Made by a program: the position numbers and the translations under genes
In this document: positions 36,121-45,890 of the stretch, in pieces
Layout of the letters: every line of letters starts with the position of its first letter
Position numbering within the stretch: the stretch's first letter is position 1
The notes under the pieces: generated by a model
Databases searched by the model: none
Seen by the model: the letters and a program-made list of their open reading frames with translations, nothing else
What the model was told of the DNA's origin: nothing
Source of the DNA: Blumeriella jaapii
Taxonomy: Eukaryota; Ascomycota; Leotiomycetes; Helotiales; Drepanopezizaceae
Assembly (NCBI GenBank): GCA_009599575.1
Contig: VWND01000002.1
Span: 310,001 to 374,000 of the forward strand
Direction of reading: 5' to 3'
DNA length: 64,000 bases

Positions 36121-38883
36121 ATGGCGAGGTAAGGCTTCTTGTAGATCAAGACGGCGCGCTTATGCCAACTTCAAAGCTAACATCTTGTAGCAACATCCTC
36201 TCTCTGCCCTTCCGCAAGACGGCTTCCGTGTCCCTCTCAGCTGCGATCAAACAGTACATCTCCAGCAAATATGACCAGCACCCGGACATGTTCAAGCAAG
36301 ACCTCGAGGTCATCGATGCCTTGCGGAGAGATGCCATCTTTGTGAAGGAACCGCATACGAGTGGCATCAAAAAGGTAGCGGCCTATGCGGGCCAGCTGTC
36401 GTGGATGGGGGGGAAATTCCCAATAGATGTGAGCGGCCCTTTTCGTTGCCAGGCTTCATGCTGATGCAAACGACGCAGATTGGGGTTGATTTCACCTGGT
36501 ATCCTGCGCTGGGCTACAATGTCGACCGACCGGATTCCCAGAACAACCTCAAATTCGAGCTGGCGAATATCCTGTACAACCTCGCGGCCCTTTACTCTCA
36601 GCTGGCCATGTCCTCGAATCGCGGCTCGACGGAAGGCTTGCGGTCAGCTTGTAACTACTTCTGTCTATCTGCGGGCGTGCTATTACATATCAAGGATGCC
36701 ATAAACCCCGAGTTGCGCTCCACTCCCCCCGAAGACATGGACGACTCGACCCTCGAATCTCTGCAACAACTGATGCTGGCACAGGCGCAGGAATGTTTCT
36801 GGCAAAAGGCAGTCATGGATGGGTACAAAGATGCTTCGATTGCGAAATTGGCTGCTAAGGTTTCGGATTTCTATGGCGCGGCCGGAGACTGGGGAGTGAA
36901 GAGCGAGGCAATCAGTTCGGAATGGATACATCACGCCACCGCCAAACATCATCATTTTGCAGCGGCTGCGCAATATCGGCAAGCATGCGATTGCTTGGAG
37001 AAGAGAAAGTACGGAGAGGAAGTAGCTCGGCTCAGAGACAGCATCTCTTGTGTCAATGAAGCATTGAAGGAGGCCAAATATTTGAACAAGCTGGTGTTGA
37101 GTGATTTGAACGGTCTGAAGAATAAGGTGACTGAGGATTTGAAGAGAGCGGAGAAGGACAATGACTTGATTTATTTGAGTAAGTCTAACACTTGGTGTAT
37201 CGTGCTCGGCTAACTGTGTAGGCCCGGTGCCTCCCAAGTCCGAGTTGAAAACACTAGAGCGGGCGAACATGGCGGTTGCCAAGGTCCCGAAAGAGATATC
37301 GGAGCCGGCGTCCTTCATTGGCGACAAGGGAGAGTTCGGACCGCCACTTTTCGCCAAGCTGGTACCGTTTGCAGTTCATGTTGCAGCGAGCATCTACGAG
37401 GAGAGAAGAGATAGACTCGTTAACACCAACATCGTCGAAGAGCTTGAAATTCTTACGACGAAGATCCATGATTCCCTATCCTCCCTCAACCTCCCTGGAT
37501 CTCTCCAAGCTTTGGAAAAGCCCCTCGGTCTGCCGCCGAGTCTCACATCTCACGCGGAGGAGATACGGCAAGCAGATGCTCTTAACCGACTCCAGAGATC
37601 CTTCTCAGATACCGCCAAACTGAAAGCCTCTGATGACGCTATCTTCGCGGAAGGCCGCGAGTTGCTTCAAGCCGAACAGTCGGAGAATGAAAAGCTTCTC
37701 AAGAAATACGGTACCGATCGGTGGGCTCGCCTAGACTCCAAGTCCGCTGCCGCAAAACTACACGCCCAGATCGGCGAAATTGATGGCTATCTGAAAAGCG
37801 CCGGGAATAGTGATCAACTTGTCATTAGCAAGTTCCATGAATGCGAGGACATGCTCCGAGTCCTGTCCAGCTCAGACCGCGACATCGGGAACTTTGTCCC
37901 AAGCAGTCGCCGCGCCGCTATCCCTCCCAAGATAGAAGGCGAAGTTTCTCGGTTAAGAAAAAGCCTCGACGAGCTAAAACGCCTGGAGACCCGTAGAGGG
38001 AGGAAGATTGAAGCCTTACGCGAAAAGGCGAAGAAAGACGATATCAACAACAGCATTCTCGCGGAAGCAGCACGGCTAGAGCGCGATTATCCTAGTCAGA
38101 TTCTAGTTCCAGCGCATTTTGAGGAATTTTTTGAGCGGCGCCTTTCGAAATACGACGTTGACCTTGCGGTTCTCAGGACGGAAGCCGAGGAGCAGGATCG
38201 TCTGATTTCCCAACTCGAAAGCGCAAATGCCGCTTTCGTGTCAGCCAGGAAGGGCGATACCAGTTCGAGGGAACGAGAGCAGGCTCTGCAGAGACTGGAG
38301 AATGCCTACTTTAAGTACAAGGAGATCGTCAGTAACCTGGAGGTGGGAAGGAAATTCTACAACGATCTGGCGAAGATCGTTGGGCGGTTCAGGGATGGCG
38401 CCAAGGCATTTGTGTATGAGAGGAGGGAGGAGGCCATGAGGATGGAGACGTAAGCAACTCGCCATCCACACGTCCCTTTTCCCATGAGCAAGCTACTGAC
38501 CGACCGAACCCACCAGCGACCTCTCACTACCACCCCTCTCCTCCCTCCATCTACGCCAACAACAACAACAACAACAAGACGCCAACCCTCCTGTCCCCCG
38601 TACCTACAACCCCCCGGCTCCTCAGCCGCGCGCCCCCAGCAACGAAACGCCACATATCCCAGCGCCTGTCCCCCAGCGCGCGGGACCGAATCTGCAAAGC
38701 CCAACGGCGGTCCCGGCTACCTGGAACCCAGACATGGGCATCAAATTCGGCAACGTGGCGGCTCCTGGTGGCGGTAGCGGTGGGCAGGCCGAAAACATGA
38801 CGGCGCCGGGACCAGGGCAGGGCTGGACACCCGCGAGCGGACAGACAACGTGGGACCCGAATCGGGGGTTCAAGTTTGGATAG
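36121..38883 (+). CDS. palA: pH-response regulator PalA/Rim20 (BRO1 domain, ALIX-like)
   Basis: Scaffold of the ambient-pH pathway. It binds YPxL/I motifs in the PacC/Rim101 transcription factor and the ESCRT-III subunit Vps32, bringing PacC to the PalB protease on endosomes. Exons: 36121-36128 (8 bases), 36191-36428, 36479-37178, 37222-38449 and 38517-38883, giving 846 residues. The tiny first exon supplies MAS ahead of NILSLPFRKTASVSLSAAI, the conserved Rim20 start. The BRO1 domain covers about residues 3-380 (with FTWYPALGYN and LKFELANILYNLAALYSQLA), followed by the coiled-coil V domain (about 400-720) and a Pro/Gln-rich tail ending in repeated W-(N/D)-P-(D/N)-x-G-(I/F)-K-F-G motifs, typical of PalA. 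The last exon is confirmed by this tail; without splicing, translation would stop at 38453. Confidence 0.95.
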
Positions 38884-39408
38884 CTGTTACGTGGGAGAGC
38901 GGCGATGCTTCTGTGGGACTTGGAGTCGGGGTGAGGGGATGGGTTTGGTGCATAGCGAGGGACTTGTTACCTAGAGAGCTGTTGGGCAGGAACGGGCGAA
39001 TCGACGAACAAGACCTCATCATGATCAGGAACAGCTTTGTGTGAAGCTGCGTTTGCTGTTGCCGGGAGTTGGATTCTCTCAATTGGGATTCAGCGTCCTC
39101 CTCCGCAAGCTGCCTGGTACAGTACCGTCAGTATCTCCCCCCCGGCTCGCTTTTTCCCTGACGACGCGGAGATCGCAGGCGCAAGTGACCTTGGCCTAGA
39201 CAGGCACAGCTTTCGGGGCTTGCATCGCATCCACAACACCGTGGCCAGGCTGCATGTCCCCATCACACACACACAAAGCCATCGTTCGGCTGCGACGAAC
39301 TCCACGCACACCGTCTCATTCTTGGGTTCGTTCGGGTTGCTTGTGCCGCTTGCATCGCCGTCCCTCTTGGCTGGCTGGCTGGCTGGCTGGTCGTAAACTG
39401 GGGCTTTG

Positions 39409-39409
<1 letters not shown>

Positions 39410-39446
<37 letters not shown>
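39410..39446. repeat. Poly-G tract, 37 bases
   Basis: An uninterrupted run of G, followed by a second G-rich stretch (39451-39475). The length in the assembly is likely unreliable because polymerases slip here. Confidence 0.95.
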
Positions 39447-39785
39447 CTGAGGGGGGGGGTGGAAGGGGGAAGAGAGGACAACTACATGCTGTTGTTACTG
39501 TATGTATGTATTATGTAAATATGTAAATATATATTTGATGATGTAAATTTATAAATATGCATGTACCTAAATATGTTCGCATTGTATTTGTGTTATGTAT
39601 GTGTTATGTAATTATGCATGTACAGTGAGTGTACTGTATTTAAATATGCTGTACCACTGCCCGGGGGCGGTGGTCGGCGAGCAGAAATGCCGGCCGAAAT
39701 CGCGACGTGCAACAAACAAAACCGCTGGCGTGCAACGGGCGGTAGGAGCTTTTTCGCCGGTGCCCCGCTGCGGTTTATGTTGGAG

Positions 39786-40064
39786 TTGTGAATTGGGGGT
39801 TGTGAATTGTGAATTGGGGGCTGTGAATTGTGAATTGTGAATTTGGGTTGTGAATTGTGAGTTGTGAATTGGGGGTTGTGAATTGTGAGTTGTGACTTGT
39901 GACTTGTGACTTGTAAATCTTGACTTGTGGACTGAGAATTGTTAATTGTGACTTGTGACTTGTAAATCTTGACTTGTGGACTGAGAATTGTTAATTGTAA
40001 CTTGTGAATTGTGAATTGTGACTTGTAAATCTTGACTTGTAAATTGTAAATTGTGAACCGTAAA
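39786..40064. repeat. Heptamer tandem array with a 49-bp higher-order period
   Basis: About 40 consecutive 7-bp units of the TTGTGAA / TTGTGAC / TTGTAAA type fill 279 bp, with a single 6-bp unit near 39842. Within it, seven different heptamers (TTGTAAA, TCTTGAC, TTGTGGA, CTGAGAA, TTGTTAA, TTGTGAC, TTGTGAC) recur in the same order, giving a 49-bp repeat of 7 x 7. The left part has TTGGGGG interspersed. An antisense open frame over the array (39593-40096) is a by-product of the repeat. Confidence 0.9.
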
Positions 40065-40953
40065 TCCCAGTTTTTGTCTTCGAGTAATCGTTCCATATAT
40101 TATAAGTGTATTTCGCATCAGATAGTCTATGATGCTCGCCTGTTCTTCATACAGTTAGTTGGTCTTTCTGTCAAGACAGTTTGGGAGCCGTCTTGGTATC
40201 GTTCTAGGACCTGCCCTGGAAGCAGCCCAGCCTCGTTCCAAATAGATCGATGAGCCAAAGCTGGGGATACCAAAATATAAATTATCATGCCATTATCATT
40301 GCCCCTATTCTGAATACGATAATCGTCACGCCACGGCATATTATGCACCGCTCTCTCGGTGCTGCAAGTACTGTACACTCTGTATTGACATTCGAACTTG
40401 AAGCAATCACTGGTTTACCTCCGCGGAGCCGCCCCAGGGCTTAAGAAGGCGCAGGCCGTACGGAAAGCTACGTGCAGTAAAGTACCACGTACACCGTAAC
40501 GACATTGGCGCCATGGCTCTAGGCGCCCTGTCAGTATATGTATACGGTGCTGTACTCGACATTCTCGCTACCGTACGCCCTTCTCAGGCCTGCTGATTCT
40601 CACGGGGCTAGCACCGTCGTTACGATACACCGTGATCTCTACCACCATCCAGTCATTACATTACGTATTCAGGAGACACCTCTTTTTTCTCAAAGCATCA
40701 CCATCTCCTTCTTTATAAGCTTGCTCTAATTATAAAAATCGTATCGTGGTATTATTAACTATAGGGGTACGTACCCATCTTCCCTCGCCTAAAAATATCG
40801 CCAGTTCGCTTATTCCCCCCTTTCTTTCGCGAAAACAACAACAACATACTTCATTCCCTACCGAGCAGCCCCCCAGCGCATTCCGTTGATCCAGATGATG
40901 ATTCGTTTCACAGAAAACATCTACGCTCTCAACTTCTCACCCACCCGCAAAAG

Positions 40954-43419
40954 ATGGTCTCAAATTTAAAGCTGGGCTCTCTTGCGCTCGCGCTCCGTAT
41001 CCTGTGCTGCCTCGTGCCGGGAATCACGGCCACCTACGACGTCGACCTCCCCATCTCCGCGAAGACGTCGACCGTGGAGGCGGACAACTCGGTCGTCTAC
41101 CACGCGTCGACCGCGCTCTTGATCGGGAACGATGACTCCGCGGCGACGGGCGGCTTCCACGTCTGGGCGCTCGACAGCAGCGCCTCGCCGCTGACCGAAG
41201 TCCTCTCCAAGACGACGGGCCGCGCTGAGCTCGTGGCGGTCGTCTACGGCACGGCCGGCAAAGACCTCGTCCTCACCGTGTCGCAGCCCGACAGCGTGAT
41301 GCGCGTCTACGACGCCCACGGCTTTGGCGAGATCCCCGAGGCGGCGACGACGGTCCTCGGCGAGTGGTCGGCGCTGTGCCCGTGGAAGAGCCCCGAGAGC
41401 GGGAATCAGTATCTCTACCTCTTGGGGAAGAAGCAGGCGGTGCAGTATCTGATTCGACAGCGCGAACGCCTGGAGATCGTCGAGGTGCGTGCCAGCTGTC
41501 TGGTCTCCCTGGCGCGTCCGCGAACATGCGAAGCTGACGAGGAACCCAGATCCAAACCTTTGACTTGCCCGCGGTGGCCTCTTCTTGTGCCGTCTCGCAG
41601 AAGGACAAGCGGCTCTACTTCAGCACCGCCGAGAGCGCGACGGTCTACGGCTTCAAGACCGCAGAGACCACCACTGCCCCGGAAGCCGAGACGCTCTTCG
41701 CGGCCGTGGAAGACGTGGCCGGGCTCGCCGTGTACGCCGGCAAAGCATCCGACTACCTGTTCGTTGCGCAGGAGGACCTCATCGCCGTCTACGCGGCCGA
41801 CCACCGCCTCGTGGGACGCATGAAGCTGTCCGGGGCCGAGGACATCGAGATCGAAGGAGGACTGGCGCTCTTCCAAGGGACGACCGAGGCCTTTCCCGCC
41901 GGCGCCCTCACCTACGCCATGGAAGACAGCGAGGGCACCGCGTTCGGCGTCAGCTCGCTCGAGAAGGCCCTGGCCGCTCTCCAGATCGAGGCCTACGACG
42001 CGTTCGACGCCAACACGACCTGCTCCGCGTGCGAAGAGACGGTCTGCAGCGCGTGTAGCATGAGCGGTTTCTGCGCCCCGCCGCGTCGGCGACGACGTGC
42101 TCGTGCTTCGCCGGCTTCACGGGCGACCGCTGCCAGGAGTTCAGCTGCAAAGACGACTGCGCTGGCCACGGCCAATGCATCGCGGCCAACCAGTGCGCCT
42201 GCCAGCCGGGCTGGGGCGGGCTCTTCTGCTCTGTCCAGCTGGTCGAGCCGACGCGCGAGACCGACGCCCTCGCCGGCGACGGCCGCGATCCGGCCATCTG
42301 GATCTCGCCGTCGTCGCCCGACCAGTCGCGCATCGTGGCCTCGACCGCGTCCCCAGAAGGCGGCGCCCTGGCCGTCTTCGATCTCGCCGGCAAGCTGCTG
42401 CAGACGCTTCCTGGCGGCGAGCCGAACAGCGTCGACGTGATCTACAACTTCACGCTGGCCAACGGCCGCTCGCTCGACCTCGTGTATGCGGCGTGCACGG
42501 CGAACAGCAGCCTCTGCTTCTTCGAGATCAGCGCCGACGGAACGCTGTCCGACTTGGACGGCGGCACGCAGCCGGTGGTGAGAGACCCCCTTCCCCCCCC
42601 CCTCCCCCCCCCCCCCCCCCCCCCTCTCCGCGACGCTCCAGACATCGTCGAGAAGCCGTGTTGAGAGCGAGACGAGAAGCCGTGCTGACCGCGAGACTCC
42701 TAGGAGCCGGATTTCGAGGTCTACGCTTCCTGCGCCTTCCGATCCGCGTCGACGGGCACGCAGTATCTCTTCGTCAGCAACGAGACGTCGGGCTACCTGC
42801 AGTACGCGCTGACGTCCAACGAGAACGGCCGGCTCGCGACGAAGCTGGTCCGCCAGTTCAGCGTCGGCGCCGGCGGCCAGACCGAGGGCTGCGTGGCCGA
42901 CGAGGCCCACGGCTTCATCTTCGTCGGCGAGGAGCTCGAGGGGCTCTGGCGCTACGAGGTCGAACCGGCCGACGAGCCGGCGCCGCACGGCGTCAAGGTC
43001 GCGAGCGTCGCCACGTACCCGCGCTACCAGCGCGGCGACCTGCTCGCGGACGTCGAGGGCGTGACGCTGGTGCCGGGCAAGACGGCCGCGGACGGCCTCC
43101 TCATCGTGAGCTGCCAGGGCGTGTCGGCGTACAACGTGTACGAGCGCGCGCCGCCGCACGCCTTCGTCAAGACGTTCGCCGTGACGGGCGCGGCCGATGG
43201 GTCGGTCGACGCGTGTCCAGCACGGAGGGCATCGCCGCCGTCGGCAAGTGCCTGAACGCCCAGTTTCCGGCCGGCTTGGTCGTGTTGCATGATGATGCGA
43301 ATGAGCTGGCGGCCGGGGGGACGGCCGAGGAGACGACGTTCAAGCTGGTCAGCTTGAAGGATGTGCTGGGCGACGAGCTGCTTGCAAAGATCGATCCTGA
43401 CTGGGACCCGAGAGCGTGA
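40954..43419 (+). CDS. Secreted beta-propeller phytase-like protein with EGF-like modules; two one-base frameshifts
   Basis: Predicted extracellular 3-phytase-type enzyme, releasing phosphate from phytate in a Ca-dependent propeller. Exons are 40954-41484, 41550-42577 and 42704-43419. A signal peptide is clear (LGSLALALRILCCLVPGITA). The N-terminal half looks like a degenerate propeller. Next come two EGF-like Cys-rich modules (about 42005-42235; CSCFAGFTGDRC and CACQPGWGGLFC). The C-terminal half is a beta-propeller phytase with DALAGDGRDPAIW, LAVFDLAGKLLQTLPGG, TEGCVADEAHGFIFVGEE and DVEGVTL. The frame breaks twice, near 42075-42083 and near 43211-43214. In each case one added base restores the family sequence, so a sequencing deletion or a recent lesion is likely. 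The gene is very GC-rich compared with its flanks. The intron at 42578-42703 contains a 21-base C run. Confidence 0.85.
42604..42624. repeat. Poly-C tract in a phytase intron
   Basis: 21 consecutive C preceded by other C-rich sequence (42586-42602), inside the intron 42578-42703. It makes this intron the longest of the gene. Confidence 0.9.
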
Positions 43420-43605
43420 TATAGCACGGGGGGGGGTGGTTCTGTGGAACGAGCTTCTTCGAGAAGATGGAGGGGATGTATGAGCAGAGTGGAGATCTGT
43501 GGTTGGATATTGCACACAAGTACAGTAGTTTTCACATTTACACATTAATGTATATCAGTATTTTCAAGACCTCACACGAAACCTGGATTGGCGTCCACGC
43601 CACTG

Positions 43606-44092
43606 ATCACGTCTAGAAGAAAAAGAGACGGCAATAAAAGACTGCGTTGTATGTACAAGCTTCTAATATACACTTATATCATAATCACGTCTAGAAGCAA
43701 AAGAGACGGCAACGAAAGACTGCGTTGTATATACAAGCGTCTAATATTCACTCATATCACAATCATATCTAAAAGCAAAAAAGACGCCAACAAACGATTG
43801 TACGCTGTACAGTATATACACGCTCTTAAATATTCACTTTCATTTTTCATTACAATCAAGTCTAGGAATAAAAAAGACGTCAATAAATAACTGCGTTCTA
43901 TATACAAGCTCCTAACATCCACTCACATCATAATCAAACCTAAAAGCAAAAGAAACAGCAACAAATCACTGCGTTGTACACACAAGCTCCCAACATCCAC
44001 TCATATCATAATCAAATCCAAAAACAATAAGAAACAGCAACAAACGATTGTACGCTGCACATACAAGCTCCCAACATCCACTCCCATCTTCA
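43606..44092. repeat. 78-bp minisatellite, six units
   Basis: Units begin (ATCA..TCTA/CCTA..) at 43606, 43684, 43762, 43855, 43933 and 44011. Four of the first five intervals are exactly 78 bp; the third unit is 93 bp because of an internal insertion that includes GTACGCTGTACAGTATA. Because 78 is a multiple of three, one frame stays open across several units (43588-43890) and gives repeated SRxKRDGNxRLRCxYK peptides. I treat this as a repeat, not a gene. Confidence 0.9.
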
Positions 44093-44560
44093 TAAAATCC
44101 ATCCATATTCACACGACATCCCCAACGGCTACCACCCCACCCCCCCCCCCTCCCCCCTCCTCCCTTCTTCCCTTTCCTGCTCCGTTCAAATCGGTAAACG
44201 TGATTATGTCCCAAAAACAGTGGGCCCAGCGGGAAGGCCAACGTGGCCGCACGTGGGAGGGTGCACGGACCATTTACGATAAGAGATAAGAAAGCGGAGA
44301 CCTAAAAAAAGGCGGGGATCCAATATTTATCAATTGATTTGTGCGACTTTCTTTTTCTTATTTACAACTATTCTGTTTTTTATCACCACCACGCTTTTAA
44401 CCCACCTCCCCCCCCCCCCCTTTTCCTTCCTATTCTATTCTTTTATTTGAAAGTTCATTTGCTAACTACGTTTAATAGAATACGCGTCGCGATTATATTA
44501 CGACGATTCGCACGTTACGCGTCGCGATTATATTCCGACGATTCGCACGCGCGCCGGTGT

Positions 44561-44705
44561 TATTTTCAACGCTCGATACGGCAGCCAACTCTTGCGTCCT
44601 TCCCGATGATATCCAGTGTGTTTCTGTACGACAGTATTCCCTGGGGTCGCAGACGCAAGTCTGCCGACGATCGTGGCCGCAAGCAGGTGCGCAGCTCGAG
44701 TGATT
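44561..44705. repeat. Direct repeat copy A (about 145 bp)
   Basis: The core from 44573 (TCGATACGGCAGCCAAC) to 44705 (CTCGAGTGATT) is 133 bp. It matches copy B at 45008-45140 with only a few differences and no length change. Similarity extends weakly about 12 bp to the left. A shorter, diverged third copy lies at about 44783-44849. Just to the left, CGCGTCGCGATTATATT..CGACGATTCGCACG is itself duplicated (about 44482-44549). Confidence 0.85.
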
Positions 44706-44782
44706 GCAATTAATACTGGCTCCTATGCGATAGCTGCTATAATACTAGTGGAACATTCAGTGCTTGAATTTTGGTTCGGAAG

Positions 44783-44849
44783 CTCGCTCTTGCGCTACGA
44801 TGATATTCACTGTGTTGCTGTACGACAGTATTCCTTTGAGGTCGCAGGG
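44783..44849. repeat. Diverged partial copy of the 133-bp repeat
   Basis: It aligns with the middle of copies A and B: CTCTTGCG, CGATGATAT, CAC/AGTGTGTT, CTGTACGACAGTATTCC and GGTCGCAG are shared. It is clearly older than copies A and B. Confidence 0.65.
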
Positions 44850-44995
44850 AAACCATTATTAGGGGATCTGCCTACGTTCGTAGCGTATTGTACATAGGAG
44901 GCACCAAATTCATTATCGCTGCTTCCGAAACTAGTATTTAGTATTGTTATTGCGGATGGAAGGCTCGGGACCTGTTTTCTCAAGATTATATTTAT

Positions 44996-45140
44996 TATTT
45001 TCGATATTCGATACGGCAGCCAACCTTTGCGTCCTTCCCGATGATATCCAGTGTGTTTCTGTACGACAGTATTCCCTGGGGTCGCAGACGCAAGTCTGCC
45101 GACGATCGTGGCCGCAAATAGGCGCGCAGCTCGAGTGATT
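44996..45140. repeat. Direct repeat copy B (about 145 bp)
   Basis: Second near-identical copy of the repeat at 44561-44705, 435 bp downstream. The ends are not TG..CA, so a long terminal repeat is not supported. Confidence 0.85.
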
Positions 45141-45170
45141 AATTATAATATTAATAATAGTATTATTTTT

Positions 45171-45251
45171 ACAATACGGGGGGTTTGGGGGGCTGGCCCC
45201 CCAATTTTATTACAATACGGGGGGTTTGGGGGGCTGGCCCCCCAATTTTAT
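45171..45251. repeat. Two tandem 41-bp units with a G6/C6 hairpin
   Basis: ACAATACGGGGGGTTT, then GGGGGGCTGGCCCCCC, then AATTTTAT occurs at 45171 and again at 45212. Each unit contains a GC-only inverted repeat that can form a stable hairpin. Confidence 0.9.
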
Positions 45252-45390
45252 ACAATTGGTGGTGGTGGTAGTGGTGGTGGTGGGTGGTAGTGGTGGTGGT
45301 AATGGTGGTGGTGGAGGTGCGAGGGTGTGTGGCTGGGTGGGTGGCTGAGGGGATGGCAGGGGGGTGGTAGGGGGTGGTAGTGATGACGTA
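45252..45390. repeat. GGT-rich microsatellite
   Basis: Imperfect (GGT)n and GGTAGTGGT repeats. Confidence 0.8.
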
Positions 45391-45840
45391 GGATGACGTA
45401 GAGTGGTCCGTGCACGACCCACTGTTTTTGGGACATAATTCCGGTATCCTTCAAATCTCGAACTTCAACCAGTCACACGTCTCGATATCCCAATTTAATT
45501 AATTTTATCCCATCTCATTTTATCCCATCTCATCTCATCTTATCTCATCTTATCCTATTTTATTCCATTCCAATCCCCCTTTCAGATCGCTTGCTCGTCA
45601 TCTTTGCATACTGTAGGTACGCGTCTGCTGTTGTCCTCTGTCGCTTACTGTACTACTGTACGACCCCTCCGTTAGGTGCGCAGAGTTGCGATGTCGTTTG
45701 TGATGCGGGTAGAGAGGGGTGTGGATAGGGGTTGTTTCTTTCTTTTGGTTTTTGGGGTTTTTTTCTGTTTTTTTTTTCTGTTTTTTTTGTTGTGGGGGGG
45801 GGGGGGGTGGGTGTCTGGTTGGAAGAAAGCCGTCTAGAAG

Positions 45841-45890
45841 AGGGAATGGGAAAGAGGGAATGGGAAAGAGGAAATGGGAAAGAGGGAATG
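45841..45890. repeat. 14-bp tandem repeat
   Basis: Units AGGGAATGGGAAAG, AGGGAATGGGAAAG, AGGAAATGGGAAAG and a partial fourth. Confidence 0.85.

Larger units (their letters stand above)
38884..40953. other. Repeat-bearing spacer between palA and the phytase-like gene
   Basis: No gene is supported. It includes a (CTGG)n run at about 39368-39391, a 37-base G tract (39410-39446), AT-rich ATGTAAATATG-type sequence (about 39500-39600) and the heptamer array at 39786-40064 (listed separately). Confidence 0.6.

Noticed and set aside
39593..40096. 167-codon minus-strand frame
   Set aside because: Product of the heptamer array; no protein features outside the repeat.
41993..43159. 388-codon minus-strand frame over the phytase-like gene
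   Set aside because: Arg/Ala/Val-rich shadow typical of a GC-rich gene.
44561..45140. Miniature LTR retrotransposon
   Set aside because: Repeat ends are not TG..CA, no primer-binding site or polypurine tract seen, and a third internal copy does not fit; kept only as direct repeats.
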